From Mya arenaria (Eukaryota > Mollusca > Bivalvia > Myida > Myidae), in contig NC_069122.1 of the NCBI RefSeq assembly GCF_026914265.1, forward strand, positions 41,133,125 through 41,197,124: a DNA stretch of 64,000 bases. The letters are read 5' to 3'. This document shows positions 1 to 10,528 of the stretch, piece by piece. Positions within the stretch are counted from its first letter, which is position 1. Each line of letters opens with the position of its first letter. The notes below the pieces were generated by a model, which did not search any database, was not told the origin of the DNA, and saw only the letters and a program-made list of their open reading frames with translations. Both the position numbers and the translations under genes were made by a program.

Positions 1-817
1 CACACACTGAAACTATAAACAAGCCGGTCAACACACTTTCTCAATGATCAAGGCAACGGGACAGAGGTGTTTTCCTTACACGGCCTAGTTATCGATAAAT
101 CCTCAACTTACAAGAACGATTGGAGCGCTTAGCTTCTCTTAAAGTTCAACCATAACCATACGTTTTTGCTATATAAAACAACAGAGCAAATAACTTGTCA
201 AAATTTTATTTTGTTTTATTTACATTTAAAGTTTGGATTTAATGGCGAGGCTCCATGTTATTTACACAAGCACGAATTCACAAGCATGAACAGCGAACGA
301 AGCAATCTGGTCACCTGCCAACTTGGCGTATTACTGGCGACCGCCCCAAAGGGCAAAGCAGCAGTTTAGAATAGCCCCCACTGGGCTTTACGAGTTTGAT
401 TATGAAATAAACTTAAATATTTGAACGTGAATTCCGTCAAGGTGTACTATGGCCGGAACTCACAAATTAGCATTTTAACTTTAAGTATACTGTCTGTATT
501 CATATAATTCCAATAGCTTAATAAATATCATAATTAAAGTGCTGCCGAACGCCAATGTGAGATTCTAGGTACTAGAAGCGAACTCGCCAAAATATAAGCA
601 TAAAGAAATAACACGCATCACAACCCGAAACAGAACTGGGTTTATTATCTTATAAAACAATTCATACTTTAAGGAAATTTTGGCTCGGCAGCAAAAAAGC
701 AACAAGAAAAGGAGCCTCGCATTACTCAGCAGCAAACTTGAATGAACGGTAAACCATACCGTAAACGTGTATTAGCGTATCATAAAGCGTCGCTGGACAA
801 AACTGATGATATGTATT
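1..817. other. No gene seen; 3' flank or tail of the retrotransposon
   Basis: AT-rich sequence with only short chance reading frames. Part of it may be the untranslated 3' tail of the minus-strand tyrosine-recombinase retrotransposon that ends its coding at about 818. I looked for the split direct repeats or inverted terminal repeats such elements carry and could not identify a convincing pair, so the outer boundary is not set. Confidence 0.4.
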
Positions 818-1424
818 TCAATGATTTACCAAACTGCACCCGCAGGACTTAAAGTAGCGAATCAAAAGCGCATTGCCCTGCTCGTTCAAGTGGACACCGT
901 CGGGCTTCAATTGTTCAGGCGTTATACTATGAGAAATGAATGAACCCCCAATACCTAATATGTTGTTTTTTTACAAAGCCATTTAATCGGCGCCTTACAT
1001 TTCCCATTGCACGCTTATTACTCGAATAGCGCCATGTTGTTGGAGGCGTTATCTGCGATACTGCGAGAGTGGTTGATGGGAATAAATCTTTAAGCGCTCT
1101 TATTACTTTAGCAAAGATTGCCATTAACACTTTAGTAGGATATTGGCCAATGTCATTTCTCCCAATGTGAATAATCATGACATGAGGTAGTCCATCTTCA
1201 TTAATATATTTCAAAAACGTGACTTTCCTTACAAGCGCTTTAAGGCTTAGACCTCCATAGCCCTGCCACCAAAAGGCACTATTGGGAATTCCCAGGTTCG
1301 CGTCGTGCGATCGGGCGTAGCAAAAGGCATGCCTAATAATTGAAGAACCGACGACCCACACGCGCGTCGTTCTATCTAAATAAGCAAAAAAATAAATAAT
1401 ATGTAATATGATGTGATGAACCAA
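818..1424 (-). pseudogene. SGNH/GDSL-type hydrolase domain of the YR retrotransposon, frameshifted
   Basis: Starting just after the recombinase stop, this frame has SGNH block I as VWVVGSSIIRHAF, a Gly block around WWQGYGGLSLKAL and block III as VMIIHIGRNDIG. The frame stops at 927, but the block V signature PDGVHLNEQGNALL continues in another frame down to a TGA at 818-820, so one indel near 930-945 splits the gene. No ATG exists between the recombinase stop and block I (first codons read from TTG), and a pyrimidine-rich tract ending TTTAG lies just before the block, which could be a splice acceptor. SGNH enzymes cleave esters; the role in retrotransposition is unknown. Confidence 0.8.
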
Positions 1425-1426
1425 AC

Positions 1427-2422
1427 CTAAAGTAAATTTGGAACCAAATGTATAGTTTCATGCCGAACGTAACGTTTGTAGGCGTCTGACGTCCACCTAC
1501 CGGCCTCTTTTATCTGTTCCGTGGTGCAACCCACCATAGCGGCGGTTGTGGCTGCCCCAATGCGAAAAGAATGTGTGTTATACTTTGCAAATTCGAGGTT
1601 CATAACAGATAAACATTTTTTTAATACAGAAGAAAACTGTGTGCGTGTTAGAGGAGTACCATCCATATGACACAGCAACGGACCGTTAATCTTTGGCCTG
1701 CGTGCCAGAAAAATATTTAAACTGTGTACAGGGCAAACACTTTTACCGGTTTTATTGATCTGAATAATATAACCCTTTGACTCTTTATCCGTCTTTGAAT
1801 TGCGAAGTGTAAGCAATAAATTGCCGTCGCTCGTATATCTTACATCACTAAATGCTAACGTGTGATTTACAACAGACTGTCGTGTTACGGCTAATTCTCC
1901 TCCGCGGAAGAACCCAAAGAAAGCTAAAGTGTATGCCGCTGTAAATAGGGCACTTTCGTACATATTTATACACATGGATGGGAATGTTTCAACAATAAGG
2001 CATACTAATTGTGCCGTTATTGGAAGTCGCGTTGTATGTGCGCGTGTATTCCTTCCCATGCCTGTTATAATTTTAGTGTTTATATAATTTTCGGTGGTAT
2101 CCGCGAACCCAAAAAGCTTGCATTGGGCACCGATAGCACATTTATAGAGGCGAGCTGTATTGGCGGTTAAGCCATCAAGTGACAAAGATGAGAAAAACAA
2201 TACCAAATTGTCAACGGATGGAGGCCACAAATTTGGCAATTGATACGTAAGCCTAAAATTAGAGAACCGGTTTAAACCGACTTGATACGACTGGAATGTA
2301 TTGCCGGACATAGAACAGCCAATTAGTCGTCGAGCCTCATTTCGTAAATCATGCTCTGAAAAAGTGGTGGAATTGGTGCCCTTTCTGCCAAGTCGGGTAC
2401 CAGCTGGCGAAGGCGCGCCCAC
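1427..2422 (-). CDS. Tyrosine recombinase of the YR retrotransposon
   Basis: A 331-residue open frame ending in TAG at 1427-1429. It shows the tyrosine recombinase signature: Arg I in FFGFFRGGELAV, the His/Arg II pair in HSFRIGAATTAA, Trp in EAGRWTSDAYKRYVR and the nucleophilic Tyr in that same block. The domain would integrate the element's circular DNA without the short target duplications made by DDE integrases. The frame is open at its first codon with GTG rather than ATG and overlaps RNase H, so it is probably expressed as part of an overlapping or fused product. This is the only coding part of the element without an internal break. Confidence 0.88.
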   Translation of the reverse strand: MGAPSPAGTRLGRKGTNSTTFSEHDLRNEARRLIGCSMSGNTFQSYQVGLNRFSNFRLTYQLPNLWPPSVDNLVLFFSSLSLDGLTANTARLYKCAIGAQCKLFGFADTTENYINTKIITGMGRNTRAHTTRLPITAQLVCLIVETFPSMCINMYESALFTAAYTLAFFGFFRGGELAVTRQSVVNHTLAFSDVRYTSDGNLLLTLRNSKTDKESKGYIIQINKTGKSVCPVHSLNIFLARRPKINGPLLCHMDGTPLTRTQFSSVLKKCLSVMNLEFAKYNTHSFRIGAATTAAMVGCTTEQIKEAGRWTSDAYKRYVRHETIHLVPNLL

Positions 2423-4171
2423 TGCTTTCGTGAAATAGAATCAGCGATATTATTAAGTTTTGTTCGAATACGGACAGCCTTAAACAAAATATTATGGCGC
2501 ATGCATCTTAACACAAAATGTCTGAGAATGTGCATAACGCGTTTGGATTTCGCAGACTTTTTATTGATTATGGCAACTAAAGCCTCGTTATCGATTCGTA
2601 AAATTATCTTTTTATTTTTTAGTTCGGGACCCCAAAGATACAAGCTAAGCAGCACAGGGACCATTTCTAAAAACGTTATGTTTTCCATGACTTCATGTTT
2701 GCTCCAGTCAAGAGGCCATGGAAAAAATGCCCAATTGCCGTTTAAGTAACAGCCGCCGCCAAGGTCGGCTCTACCCGCGCTGTCGGTAAAAAGTTGTAAA
2801 TGTTCGTTTTCCAACCAAGCATTTTCGGGAATGTGAACATACCCCATTGAAACTTGTTAAGAAAAACAGCCACATGCGGAAGTCCTCGCGCATTCCTTCT
2901 GTTATCCTTATTTTATGAAATTCGTGTTTTATACCGGACATTGCATCATACAATCGCCGCAAAAAAGCTCTGCTTGAACGAATTGCCTGGCCGAAAAAGC
3001 AAAATTTACCAGCGAGTGACTGAATGTCTCGCAACGTTATTTTCTTCCTAGTTATATAGAGCAAAATTAGGGACTTCAACTCTGCGATTTTGTGCTGGGG
3101 TATTCTAATAAGCATTTGTGAAGAATCAATTTCCAAACCCAGAAAAACTATTACAGTGGAAGGGTCCGTGCTTTTTCCATCGTTAATTGGTACACCCAAT
3201 TGTACACATACTTGATGGAAAGTGGAAAGTAAATGTTGGCAGTTGCCAGTTCCATGTGCCCCGCAAAATATGAAATCGTCCAGATAATGATCAAGTGATG
3301 GAATTTTTGAAATGTCTTTTACCAGCCAATGGATAAAGGTCGAAAATGCCTCGAAATAATATGGTGCACAACTGGCGCCAAAAGGTAAATTTAAGTTTAC
3401 ATAAATTTTGCCATCAAATTTAATGCCTAATAATTCGAAGTCTTTAGGTGATATTGGAAGTAGCCGGAATGCAGATTTTATATCACGCTTTGCCATTAAC
3501 GTTGATCTTCCCAATTGAAATATCATGTCTGCCACTGTGTCAAATTTTGTGTACGATACTGATTTTAATTAACTAACTATGCCGTCATTAACACTACCGC
3601 CAGCCCGTGGATAGCTTAAATGAGTGATAAGGCGCCAACCGCCATCAGACTTCGGTACCAAGCCTATGGGAGAAATTCGAAGATTTTTAAACGGTGGACT
3701 AAAGAACGGCCCGGCCATTCGGCCCTCCAATATTTCTTTTTCCAATTTATCGAAAACTACGCTTGGTCGGAGTTTAGCCGATCGCAAGTTTTTTGCATCG
3801 ATGGGTTCGCGCGACCCTTCAAATCCTAAACTAAAACCAAATAGGAAACCATTCTTTAACAATGTTGCATGGACCTTATCGGGATATCGCTGTAAAAATG
3901 CGTCTAAATTTGATGTGTTTATGGGGCTGTAGCCGGGGTACTTAAGACGACGGACGGGGCACGAATCGTTGTTAGTAACGGGGGGAGAACTTGGACCCGA
4001 GGTAAGGGCGAGTAAAGGAACGACCCCGGACGAGTGGAAACCTTGTCCGCGCGAGGTGAGCTGCGTCACGGACAGGTCGGGGCCCGGGGTATGGGACAGA
4101 ACGTCTTTGGCTAACGCAAGACCTACAAGGATGATCAAGATTGCAGAACATACAACTATGTCGGTAAGCAC
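2323..4171 (-). pseudogene. Reverse transcriptase-RNase H of the YR retrotransposon, broken
   Basis: RT motifs in order: LVPKSDGGWRLITHLSYP (4171 to 3569 frame), then an in-frame TAA at 3569-3571, then RDIKSAFRLLPI with the first catalytic Asp, LPFGASCAPYYF and the YLDDF box. After a one-base frameshift near 2850 the RNase H domain continues in another frame (2847-2323) with catalytic-type acidic residues in FTDSAG, FLEMVP, RIDNEALVAI and NNIADSISR. The catalytic residues are therefore all present although the gene is interrupted twice. RNase H overlaps the recombinase frame by about 100 bases, a layout known from DIRS-like elements. The product would copy element RNA into DNA. Confidence 0.9.
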
Positions 4172-5137
4172 AAACTATTCGATGGCATTGTCTATAATTG
4201 AAATCGAAGCATTTCTTCTCGGCGAGTTTGCCAATATTGCTTACCACTGCCAAGGACGGACCCATGCAAAGGAGCCACAATTCGTAATCTATTTTTGCGA
4301 AGGACAGGCCAGTTGGGTCGGCGGCTAATCTAAGTCTAAACTGCTGGTCATAATCACGCCAGCCTAGGCCGGCGTGCTTTTTGGCAGCTAGCCGGATGTC
4401 ACGGCCATATTTTAACAATTCCTGAGTCCTGCCCGGATGAGCAGCCAAAAAATGGACATGTAGACTAAGAAAGCATCTGTCCACGAACTGATTTCGTTAA
4501 CTTTTTGTTGTGCGGACTTGTTGTCAATAATTAGCCGACCGTCCTGGCCTATCATTAACGATTTATTTGACTCCTCGACACCTGATTTAGAATCAATCAA
4601 AGAAGAGAATTCTACAAATGCACCAGACACAATTTTATTCTTAATCTGATGCGAGATGTTGCACCCAACATTTGAAAAGACACTTGGCATCTGATTCACT
4701 GTGTTATCAATAACCGTTAAAGGCAACGGATCAGAAAAGAAATGTTCCGTACCTGCACCTTGTTCACCGTTCGCGACCAATACCTGCGGAATGCTGATGG
4801 GCCCATTCAATGGCTGGAGGCCTTCCAGGGCGGCGGTTTGTAAACCGTTGCCAGCGAGGAATGATGACGCGACCTGAGGTGTGGGTACCCTCCCCGTATT
4901 AGCCAAGTGTATGGGCGCTATAGGACCATCATCTGCAAGAGCCACAGTACCGGTAGTCAGCGCCACAGATGCATCAGCTGTAGCCGCGGCTAGACCGGAA
5001 TTCACCGTCGGGGCTGATGCGGGGACTGCTGCGATTGTGTTTGATTTGGGCGTCTGGCCTGTCTGTACTGGAGGGGTCCTCCTTGCCCGCTTAGCGGCCC
5101 GAAACTCTTCCACAATATCTCGAAGCGGGAATGCCAT
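3972..5137 (-). pseudogene. Gag-like ORF of the YR retrotransposon, frameshifted
   Basis: A true ATG at 5135-5137 opens a frame beginning MAFPLRDIVEEFRAAKRARR, followed by a low-complexity Ala/Pro/Thr-rich stretch and then a more conserved region. The frame ends at 4412 and the protein continues in another frame from about 4450 to 3972. That second part has the block HPGRTQELLKYGRDIRLAA and then GWRDYDQQFRLR, the pattern I associate with Gag proteins of DIRS/Ngaro elements, and then a Cys/His-rich stretch (around HSCMFCNLDHPCRSC) that could be a zinc knuckle. The Gag tail overlaps the start of the RT frame, as is usual for compact retroelements. Assignment rests on position and recalled motif shape. 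Confidence 0.65.
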
Positions 5138-5240
5138 CCGGAAAAAGAAAGCAAAATCAATAACCGTCGTCTGACGTATAAATATTTACAATTTATATAT
5201 AAATATGTATGTGCGTGTTTTAAAACCTCATTCCTCGACA

Positions 5241-6599
5241 AATTGATCGAGTTCTTGATAAAGTAGACAAAACAAAGTAAAATAGAAACATTTATTTAAT
5301 GATTTGAATGTATATGTAATGTTCTGTACTATAATTCATCAACTAACTAAGCAAAACTATTGTAATTCGAACAACTAATTTTTTCTTAAATAGCAATCCT
5401 AGCTCTTAAAAAACTGACCTTTCGGTTCGACTGCCTGAACGAAAGTGAATCGGTGGGGTTGCGCGCTCGATTTAGCGCATGCGCTGAATCTCTTTTTAAG
5501 TTTAAACCAATGAAATGCTTTAACGAAATGGCGGGCGCGGGAATCTTTTGATTACGTAATACTGTAAGGCGCCCTCAAGCGGATCTGTTGAATGATTAGA
5601 TGTGTATTGCTAACGTAAACATAGAGGTGATGAAACGGGTTGATTATTCTCGATAACAACAGCTATTTTATAGTTAATAGCTGGTATTACTGTCATGGTC
5701 GCAATGATGGAGAGGAGAACAAGGTCATCCGCTAGTTATTTTTATTGCTAAGGTAACCATGATTTCCAATTGGTATTTAGCGTCTGACGTCCAAATAAAA
5801 TGGACATCAAGCCCATAAATCCAGAATTTTAAACCCCGAAATTTATGAATTCGAATCCAGAAAGTTAGGATTTGAAATCAAGAAATCCAAGACTTCCAAC
5901 TCCAAATCTTTATTAAATATGGAGTTGTTAAAACTTTAGAATAATTTATGCTCTCATCAATTGGTATGTAAAGCTCATAAATAAAATTGGATCCATCTTA
6001 AAATCAATTTTAGATAGGTACGGATAAGTTAGAATTGGTGCTATCTACCAATCATCGGCTGCCTTCATTTATTGAGTAAGAGCCCTTTTTAATTAATGTA
6101 AATAGCTCCATGCGTCATTTATTGAAAGCACTAAATACATTCTTCCTAGCAATAATTTTATAATGAAAGCAACAAATAATTTGAGACCTTTTCAAATCAT
6201 TAAAAGAGTTCTTCAATTATTTCAAGATTTGTCTAATGATTTGAAGAGCTATTCAACTATTTGAAGAAATGTGCAGGTTTTGTATTCCGTACGAAAAGCA
6301 TCAAGAATCGGTACAAAATATAAAGATTGCTTATTTAACGTACTAACATAATGATTCATCTATAATGACTGTATACATGATTAATAAAAGCAAGCTCAAC
6401 ATTCATTTGACGAAATAGTTGGAACATTTTCATTTTCTGTTTTTTTTTTATTCTTCAAATGACTAAAGGCGAACTGTTTATGTTTAGATCTTCTCTTATA
6501 TCTTTGTAGGATCAACTTTGCTTCGACACCGTTCAAAAAGACATGCAACAGTGCTCAAGCAGCAGGGTGAAGAACCGTTCTCATGTAAGTTCATCCTTA
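5241..6599. other. No gene seen
   Basis: AT-rich DNA with a GC-richer patch at about 5440-5580. No reading frame of interest, no tRNA-like fold and no clear repeat were found. The 5' terminal repeat of the retrotransposon may lie near 5240-5400 but was not identified. Confidence 0.4.
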
Positions 6600-6915
6600 T
6601 GCACCAGTCAATTGTAACCACGCCCCCCCCCCCCAGGTCCGGGGGTATACCGGAGATGGCCGTGGAAATTGGCCGTGTTTTTACCTTTCAGGTGGCCCGC
6701 AGTGCCGGGTGAATGCGGTGGTTTTGTCTTTGCGCAAAATATAGGGGGGAATGGGCCTAACCTAAGAACCCTGGGTGCGGGGTCATTTGGCGGGGATTTA
6801 ACCATCAGTTCGTCACCGCAGGGCGGGGATTTTACTCGGGGCTGGCTGGACCGAAAGTCAAAAGTCCCCGCTATTCCCCGGAGGGGGGGGGGCGTGGTTA
6901 CAATTGACTGGTGCA
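6600..6915. mobile_element. MITE, Harbinger-like family, copy 1
   Basis: A 316-bp non-coding element. Its ends are inverted copies of TGCACCAGTCAATTGTAACC followed by a C-rich (left) or G-rich (right) run. It is flanked by TTA at 6597-6599 and TTA at 6916-6918. A three-base TWA target duplication is the mark of PIF/Harbinger transposons. The interior is GC-rich and carries no transposase. Related copies are at 20080-20326 and 36998-37309, with a remnant at 13037-13085. Confidence 0.8.
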
Positions 6916-7006
6916 TTACTGCATTCCTTCCTCAAATGCAGCAAATATTAAACAACTATATTACGCAAATTACTGTAGACTAAGCTTCATTTGGCAGTTG
7001 CCGTCA

Positions 7007-7341
7007 CATTCGGAACTCCTCGGCCATTCTTATCAAAAACATCCTCGGATGTATACGGTCGGTTTACATACTCAGAAATCGGTATGTTTCAGTCCGCTGC
7101 AAGTAGATTGTGTAGTATTTTAATTTAGCAGTTAAAACTTAATGACTTTAATCTTGGGAATCTTAATAATGTTTGCAATAATACACTTCACTGGCAATCA
7201 ATTTAAACTTAGACCAATAAATACAAGCTAAAACATTACATTTAATTAATGATATAATCAAAAAATATGAACTACTTCTACTGATGTATCGGCATACACC
7301 CGAGGTTGTTAACGATAAAAATGGACGAGGAGCTCCGAATG
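7007..7341. mobile_element. MITE with CATTCGGAACTCCTCGG ends, copy 1
   Basis: Starts CATTCGGAACTCCTCGGCC and ends with the near-inverse (GAGGAGCTCCGAATG), about 335 bp with no coding content. The inverted ends extend about 45 bases and include CCATTTTTATCG-type sequence. A second copy of the same family lies in opposite orientation at 26734-27051 and shares the interior. A further left-end fragment starts at 7371 (CATTCGGAACACCTCGGCC). Confidence 0.72.
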
Positions 7342-7370
7342 ATGACGTCATTCTGCATACTGTAAAGTGT

Positions 7371-7430
7371 CATTCGGAACACCTCGGCCATTTTTCATCG
7401 AAAACAACCTCGTATTCAGTAGGAGAAGTT
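7371..7430. repeat. Left-end fragment of the CATTCGGAAC family
   Basis: About 60 bases matching the left end of the element at 7007-7341 in the same orientation, starting 30 bases after that element ends. It has no matching right end nearby, so it is a remnant or part of a nested insertion. Confidence 0.55.
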
Positions 7431-7800
7431 CGTACTTCAAACCATTCAGCTTCAAAACCTATAAGCATGGAAGGTAGCTAATGGTCTGAGATGGTATAAC
7501 CATGCACTGTCTTTAGTTAATAAAAAGCAATAAGGTATGAAACAATGAGTAGGCACTTCCGCATTGGTGTAATTTGCCATCCGAGTTGGTTTCCGAGGGA
7601 AAATTGCCGAGATGCTCCGATTTAGTGCAAGGAAAACGAAGCAAATTTCAGTAAAAGTTTTTATCTCTCTTAGTTTCGCATAATTATGCTCCTCGCGGGA
7701 AGACAAGGGCCGAACATCCGTTGTTAAAAATTGTTATAGCCAAACACTCAAGTTCAAATATATGAACTATTGTGCCTCTTCCAATTGTACCTTTTTTCAG

Positions 7801-7891
7801 ACGACGGTCAGGTGAAAAGCCGTGTTAAACTTCAAATGTCACATGGCGGACGCAACATGGCCGAATGTCCCTTTGATCCGCAATATTACAA
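7801..7891 (+). CDS. Candidate upstream exon of the haem peroxidase gene
   Basis: A pyrimidine tract ending CTTTTTTCAG precedes an open stretch that is GC-richer than its surroundings and translates to DDGQVKSRVKLQMSHGGRN followed by MAECPFDPQYY. A possible donor (GTTAGC) follows at 7892. The exon would leave two bases of a codon, which fits exactly the one base needed at the start of the exon at 10305, and the joined reading continues into the Cys-rich start of that exon. Phase agreement has a one in three chance of being accidental and the donor is weak. No signal peptide is encoded here, so a further 5' exon would still be needed. Confidence 0.35.
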
Positions 7892-8109
7892 GTTAGCCGA
7901 CTCCCCGTTCATTTCCCTCTTTGTTCGTTTCGTTACTTCTTTCCCTTTTTCGGATCATTCATTATATCTTAGTCCATACAATCCTCCTTAAAACGACATG
8001 GTTCCTTGTCCCTGCTGTATTGTTTTGGTCTTTGTTTCAACACTTGTTACATTTTTCATTCGGTCGCTTGTTCCTTTAATCATTCGTTTGCTGTTTACGT
8101 CTCTATCAT

Positions 8110-9667
8110 TCGATCGTTTGTTCTTTCCGTCCTTCGTGTGTACTATCCGTCTTTCGTTTGTACCAGCCATCCTTCGTTTGTTCTCTCCATCCTTTGTACC
8201 CTCCGTCCTTCGTTTGTACCATCCATCCTTCGTTTTTATTCCTTCCAGTCTTCGTTTTTACTCTCCAGCCTTCGTTTGTACCCTCCGTCCTTCGTTTGTA
8301 CCCTCCGTCCTTCGTTTGTTCCTTCCGTCCTTCGTTTGTACCTTCCATCCATCGTTTGTACCTTCCGTCCTTCGATTGTACCATCCGTCCTTCGTTTGTA
8401 CCATCCGTCCTTCGTTTGTACATTCCATCCATCGTTTGTACCTTCCGTCCTTCGTTTGTACCCTCCATCCTTCGTTTGTACCATCCGTCCTTCGTTTGTA
8501 CCTTCCGTCCTTCGTTTGTACCTTCCGTCCTTCGTTTGTACCTTCCGTCCTTCGTTTGTACCATCCGTCCTTCGTTTGTACCCTCCATCCTTCGTTTGTA
8601 CCTTCCGTCCTTCGTTTGTACCTTCCATCCATCGTTTGTACCTTCCGTCCTTTGATTGTACCTTCCGTCCTTCGTTTGTATCATCCGGCCTTCGTTTGTA
8701 CCCTCCATCCTATGTTTGTACCTTACGTCCTTCGTTTGTACCATCCGTCCTTCGTTTGTACCCTCCATCCTTCGTTTGTACCTTACGTCCTTCGTTTGTA
8801 CCCTCCATCCTTCGTTTGTACCTTCCGTCCTTCGTTTGTACCATCCGTCCTTCGTTTGTACCCTCCATCCTTCGTTTGTACCTTCCGTCCTTCGTTTGTA
8901 CCTTCCGTCCTTCGTTTGTACCATCCGTCCTTCGTTTGTACCCTCCATCCTTCGTTTGTACCTTCCGTCCTTCGTTTGTACCCTCCGTCCTTCGTTTGTA
9001 CCATCCGTCCTTCGTTTGTACCCTCCATCCTTCGTTTGTACCATCCGTCCTTCGTTTGTACCCTCCATCATTCGTTTGTACCATCCGTCCTTCGTTTGTA
9101 CCTTCCGTCCTTCGTTTGTACCATCCGTCCTTCGTTTGTACCCTCCATCCTTCGTTTGTACCTTCCGTCCTTCGTTTGTACCTTCCATCCATCGTTTGTA
9201 CCTTCCGTCTTTTGATTGTACCTTCCGTCCTTCGTTTGTATCATCCGGCCTTCGTTTGTACCCTCCATCCTATGTTTGTACCTTACGTCCTTCGTTTGTA
9301 CCATCCGTCCTTCGTTTGTACCCTCCATCCTTCGTTTGTACCTTACGTCCTTCGTTTGTACCCTCCATCCTTCGTTTGTACCTTCCGTCCTTCGTTTGTA
9401 CCATCCGTCCTTCGTTTGTACCCTCCATCCTTCGTTTGTACCTTCCGTCCTTCGTTTGTACCTTCCGTCCTTCGTTTGTACCATCCGTCCTTCGTTTGTA
9501 CCCTCCATCCTTCGTTTGTACCTTCCGTCCTTCGTTTGTACCCTCCGTCCTTCGTTTGTACCATCCGTCCTTCGTTTGTACCCTCCATCCTTCGTTTGTA
9601 CCATCCGTCCTTCGTTTGTACCCTCCATCATTCGTTTGTACCATCCGTCCTTCGTTTGTACCCTCCG
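8110..9667. repeat. 20-bp minisatellite with 560-bp higher-order period
   Basis: About 75 units of a 20-bp repeat near CCTTCCGTCCTTCGTTTGTA, irregular up to about 8270 and regular afterwards. Marker variants recur 560 bp (28 units) apart: the pair CCATCCATCG / TTTGATTGTA at 8621-8660 and 9181-9220, and CCCTCCATCA at 9061 and 9621. Block 1 is about 8561-9100 and block 2 about 9121-9660. Long open frames occur on both strands only because the repeat contains no stop in several phases; they are not genes. Confidence 0.95.
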
Positions 9668-10304
9668 TTTTTATTCCTTCCACTCCACTCTTTTGTGTCA
9701 ATTACTCCATTGTTTTGTGTTCATCTTTCCGTATATGCTTTATCCTTGCTACGACTTGTTCATTATTTCTTTTATCCTTACTAACTTTGTCCATTCGCTT
9801 GTTCCTTATTCCTTATTATTGTTTTTACTTTGTTGGTAACTATTTTAGATATTCATATGATTATCTCATTTTCATTTACTAATAAAGGAAGTTAATTCCT
9901 AAAGTATATTTAAGAATGTGTTTCCTTAAAACTGTGTTATGTGTATTTGGCGCACAACATTCAATGTCACACCTCCAACATATATGACGCAACGCCATTG
10001 GTCCAGGACTGGTCACGTGGTGACCCATATTTTTTCCATATTGGGTCACCAAATCTATATCGTACCAAAATGGCGTCTATTTTCCGATTCCGATGAAAAC
10101 TCAGATGAATAAATGAAACATTTAAACATGTAAACAGGTTGTCGACGTGATATATATCTTACGGGGTTAGTAGGTGACCCGATATACGGGGTGCCTAACC
10201 CCGTAACTTATGATATTGTTCATATGCATTGTGTGGAATGTTTTGATTACAATTTAATTTGGTAACATGTATAACGTAAAACATATTTGTGACTTGAATT
10301 CTAG
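9668..10304. other. AT-rich spacer with two perfect or near-perfect hairpins
   Basis: No gene. Two inverted repeats stand out: GGTGACCCATAT against ATATTGGGTCACC at 10019-10050, and TTACGGGGTTA against TAACCCCGTAA at 10159-10206. Both contain GTGACCC-type sequence, so they may be parts of one element. If the candidate exon at 7801 is real this is intron; otherwise it could hold a promoter, but no TATA or initiator element is convincing. Confidence 0.5.
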
Positions 10305-10528
10305 ATTGAAATGCGATAGCAGATGTGATGAAGTCACTCCAAGATATAGATACGAGTATTCTGCCACACCGGCCGACGTTGGCTCAGAATGTCCCGAACC
10401 GGAAGTGCATTGTAACCCAGACACACCTTTCCGGTCCATAGACGGAAGTTGTAACAACCTGGAACATACGCGTTGGGGTGAGGCGGAACGAGTCCAAAAC
10501 CGTGTTGTGGACAACGCTTTTGAAGACG
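10305..10528 (+). CDS. Peroxidase exon 1 (first resolved)
   Basis: Acceptor ATTCTAG precedes; the donor is GTAACC. It encodes a Cys-rich lead (LKCDSRCDE) and the domain start CNPDTPFRSIDGSCNNLEHT then RWGEAERVQNR. An ATG at 10267 lies in frame, but the 38 bases between it and the acceptor look intronic and give no signal peptide, so I treat this as an internal exon. It enters needing one base and leaves one base (phase 1). Confidence 0.88.

Larger units (their letters stand above)
818..5240 (-). mobile_element. Decayed tyrosine-recombinase retrotransposon (DIRS/Ngaro type)
   Basis: On the minus strand the order is Gag-like protein, reverse transcriptase-RNase H, tyrosine recombinase, SGNH hydrolase. 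RT plus a tyrosine recombinase instead of a DDE integrase defines the DIRS/Ngaro/PAT group. No Dam-type methyltransferase (seen in many DIRS elements) is visible, while a hydrolase follows the recombinase; I recall such a domain from some Ngaro-like elements, so a Ngaro-like placement is suggested but not proven. The copy is dead: frameshifts lie near 4450, 2850 and 930, and an in-frame TAA lies at 3569-3571. Limits given are the coding span plus the Gag leader; terminal repeats were not found. Confidence 0.88.

Noticed and set aside
1481-5795. Shared 14-mer GCGTCTGACGTCCA at 1482 and 5782 as a possible element boundary repeat
   Set aside because: One copy lies inside the recombinase coding region, so it is most likely chance.
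7998-9882. Very long open frames on both strands (up to about 590 codons) of Ser/Pro/Arg-rich repeats
   Set aside because: They lie wholly in the 20-bp minisatellite, occur in several frames at once and translate to a simple 20-residue period. They are open because the unit has no stop in those phases.
10267-10304. ATG at 10267 as the peroxidase start
   Set aside because: The 12 codons before the acceptor give no signal peptide and look like intron; a CTAG acceptor in phase with the domain fits better. Not fully excluded.
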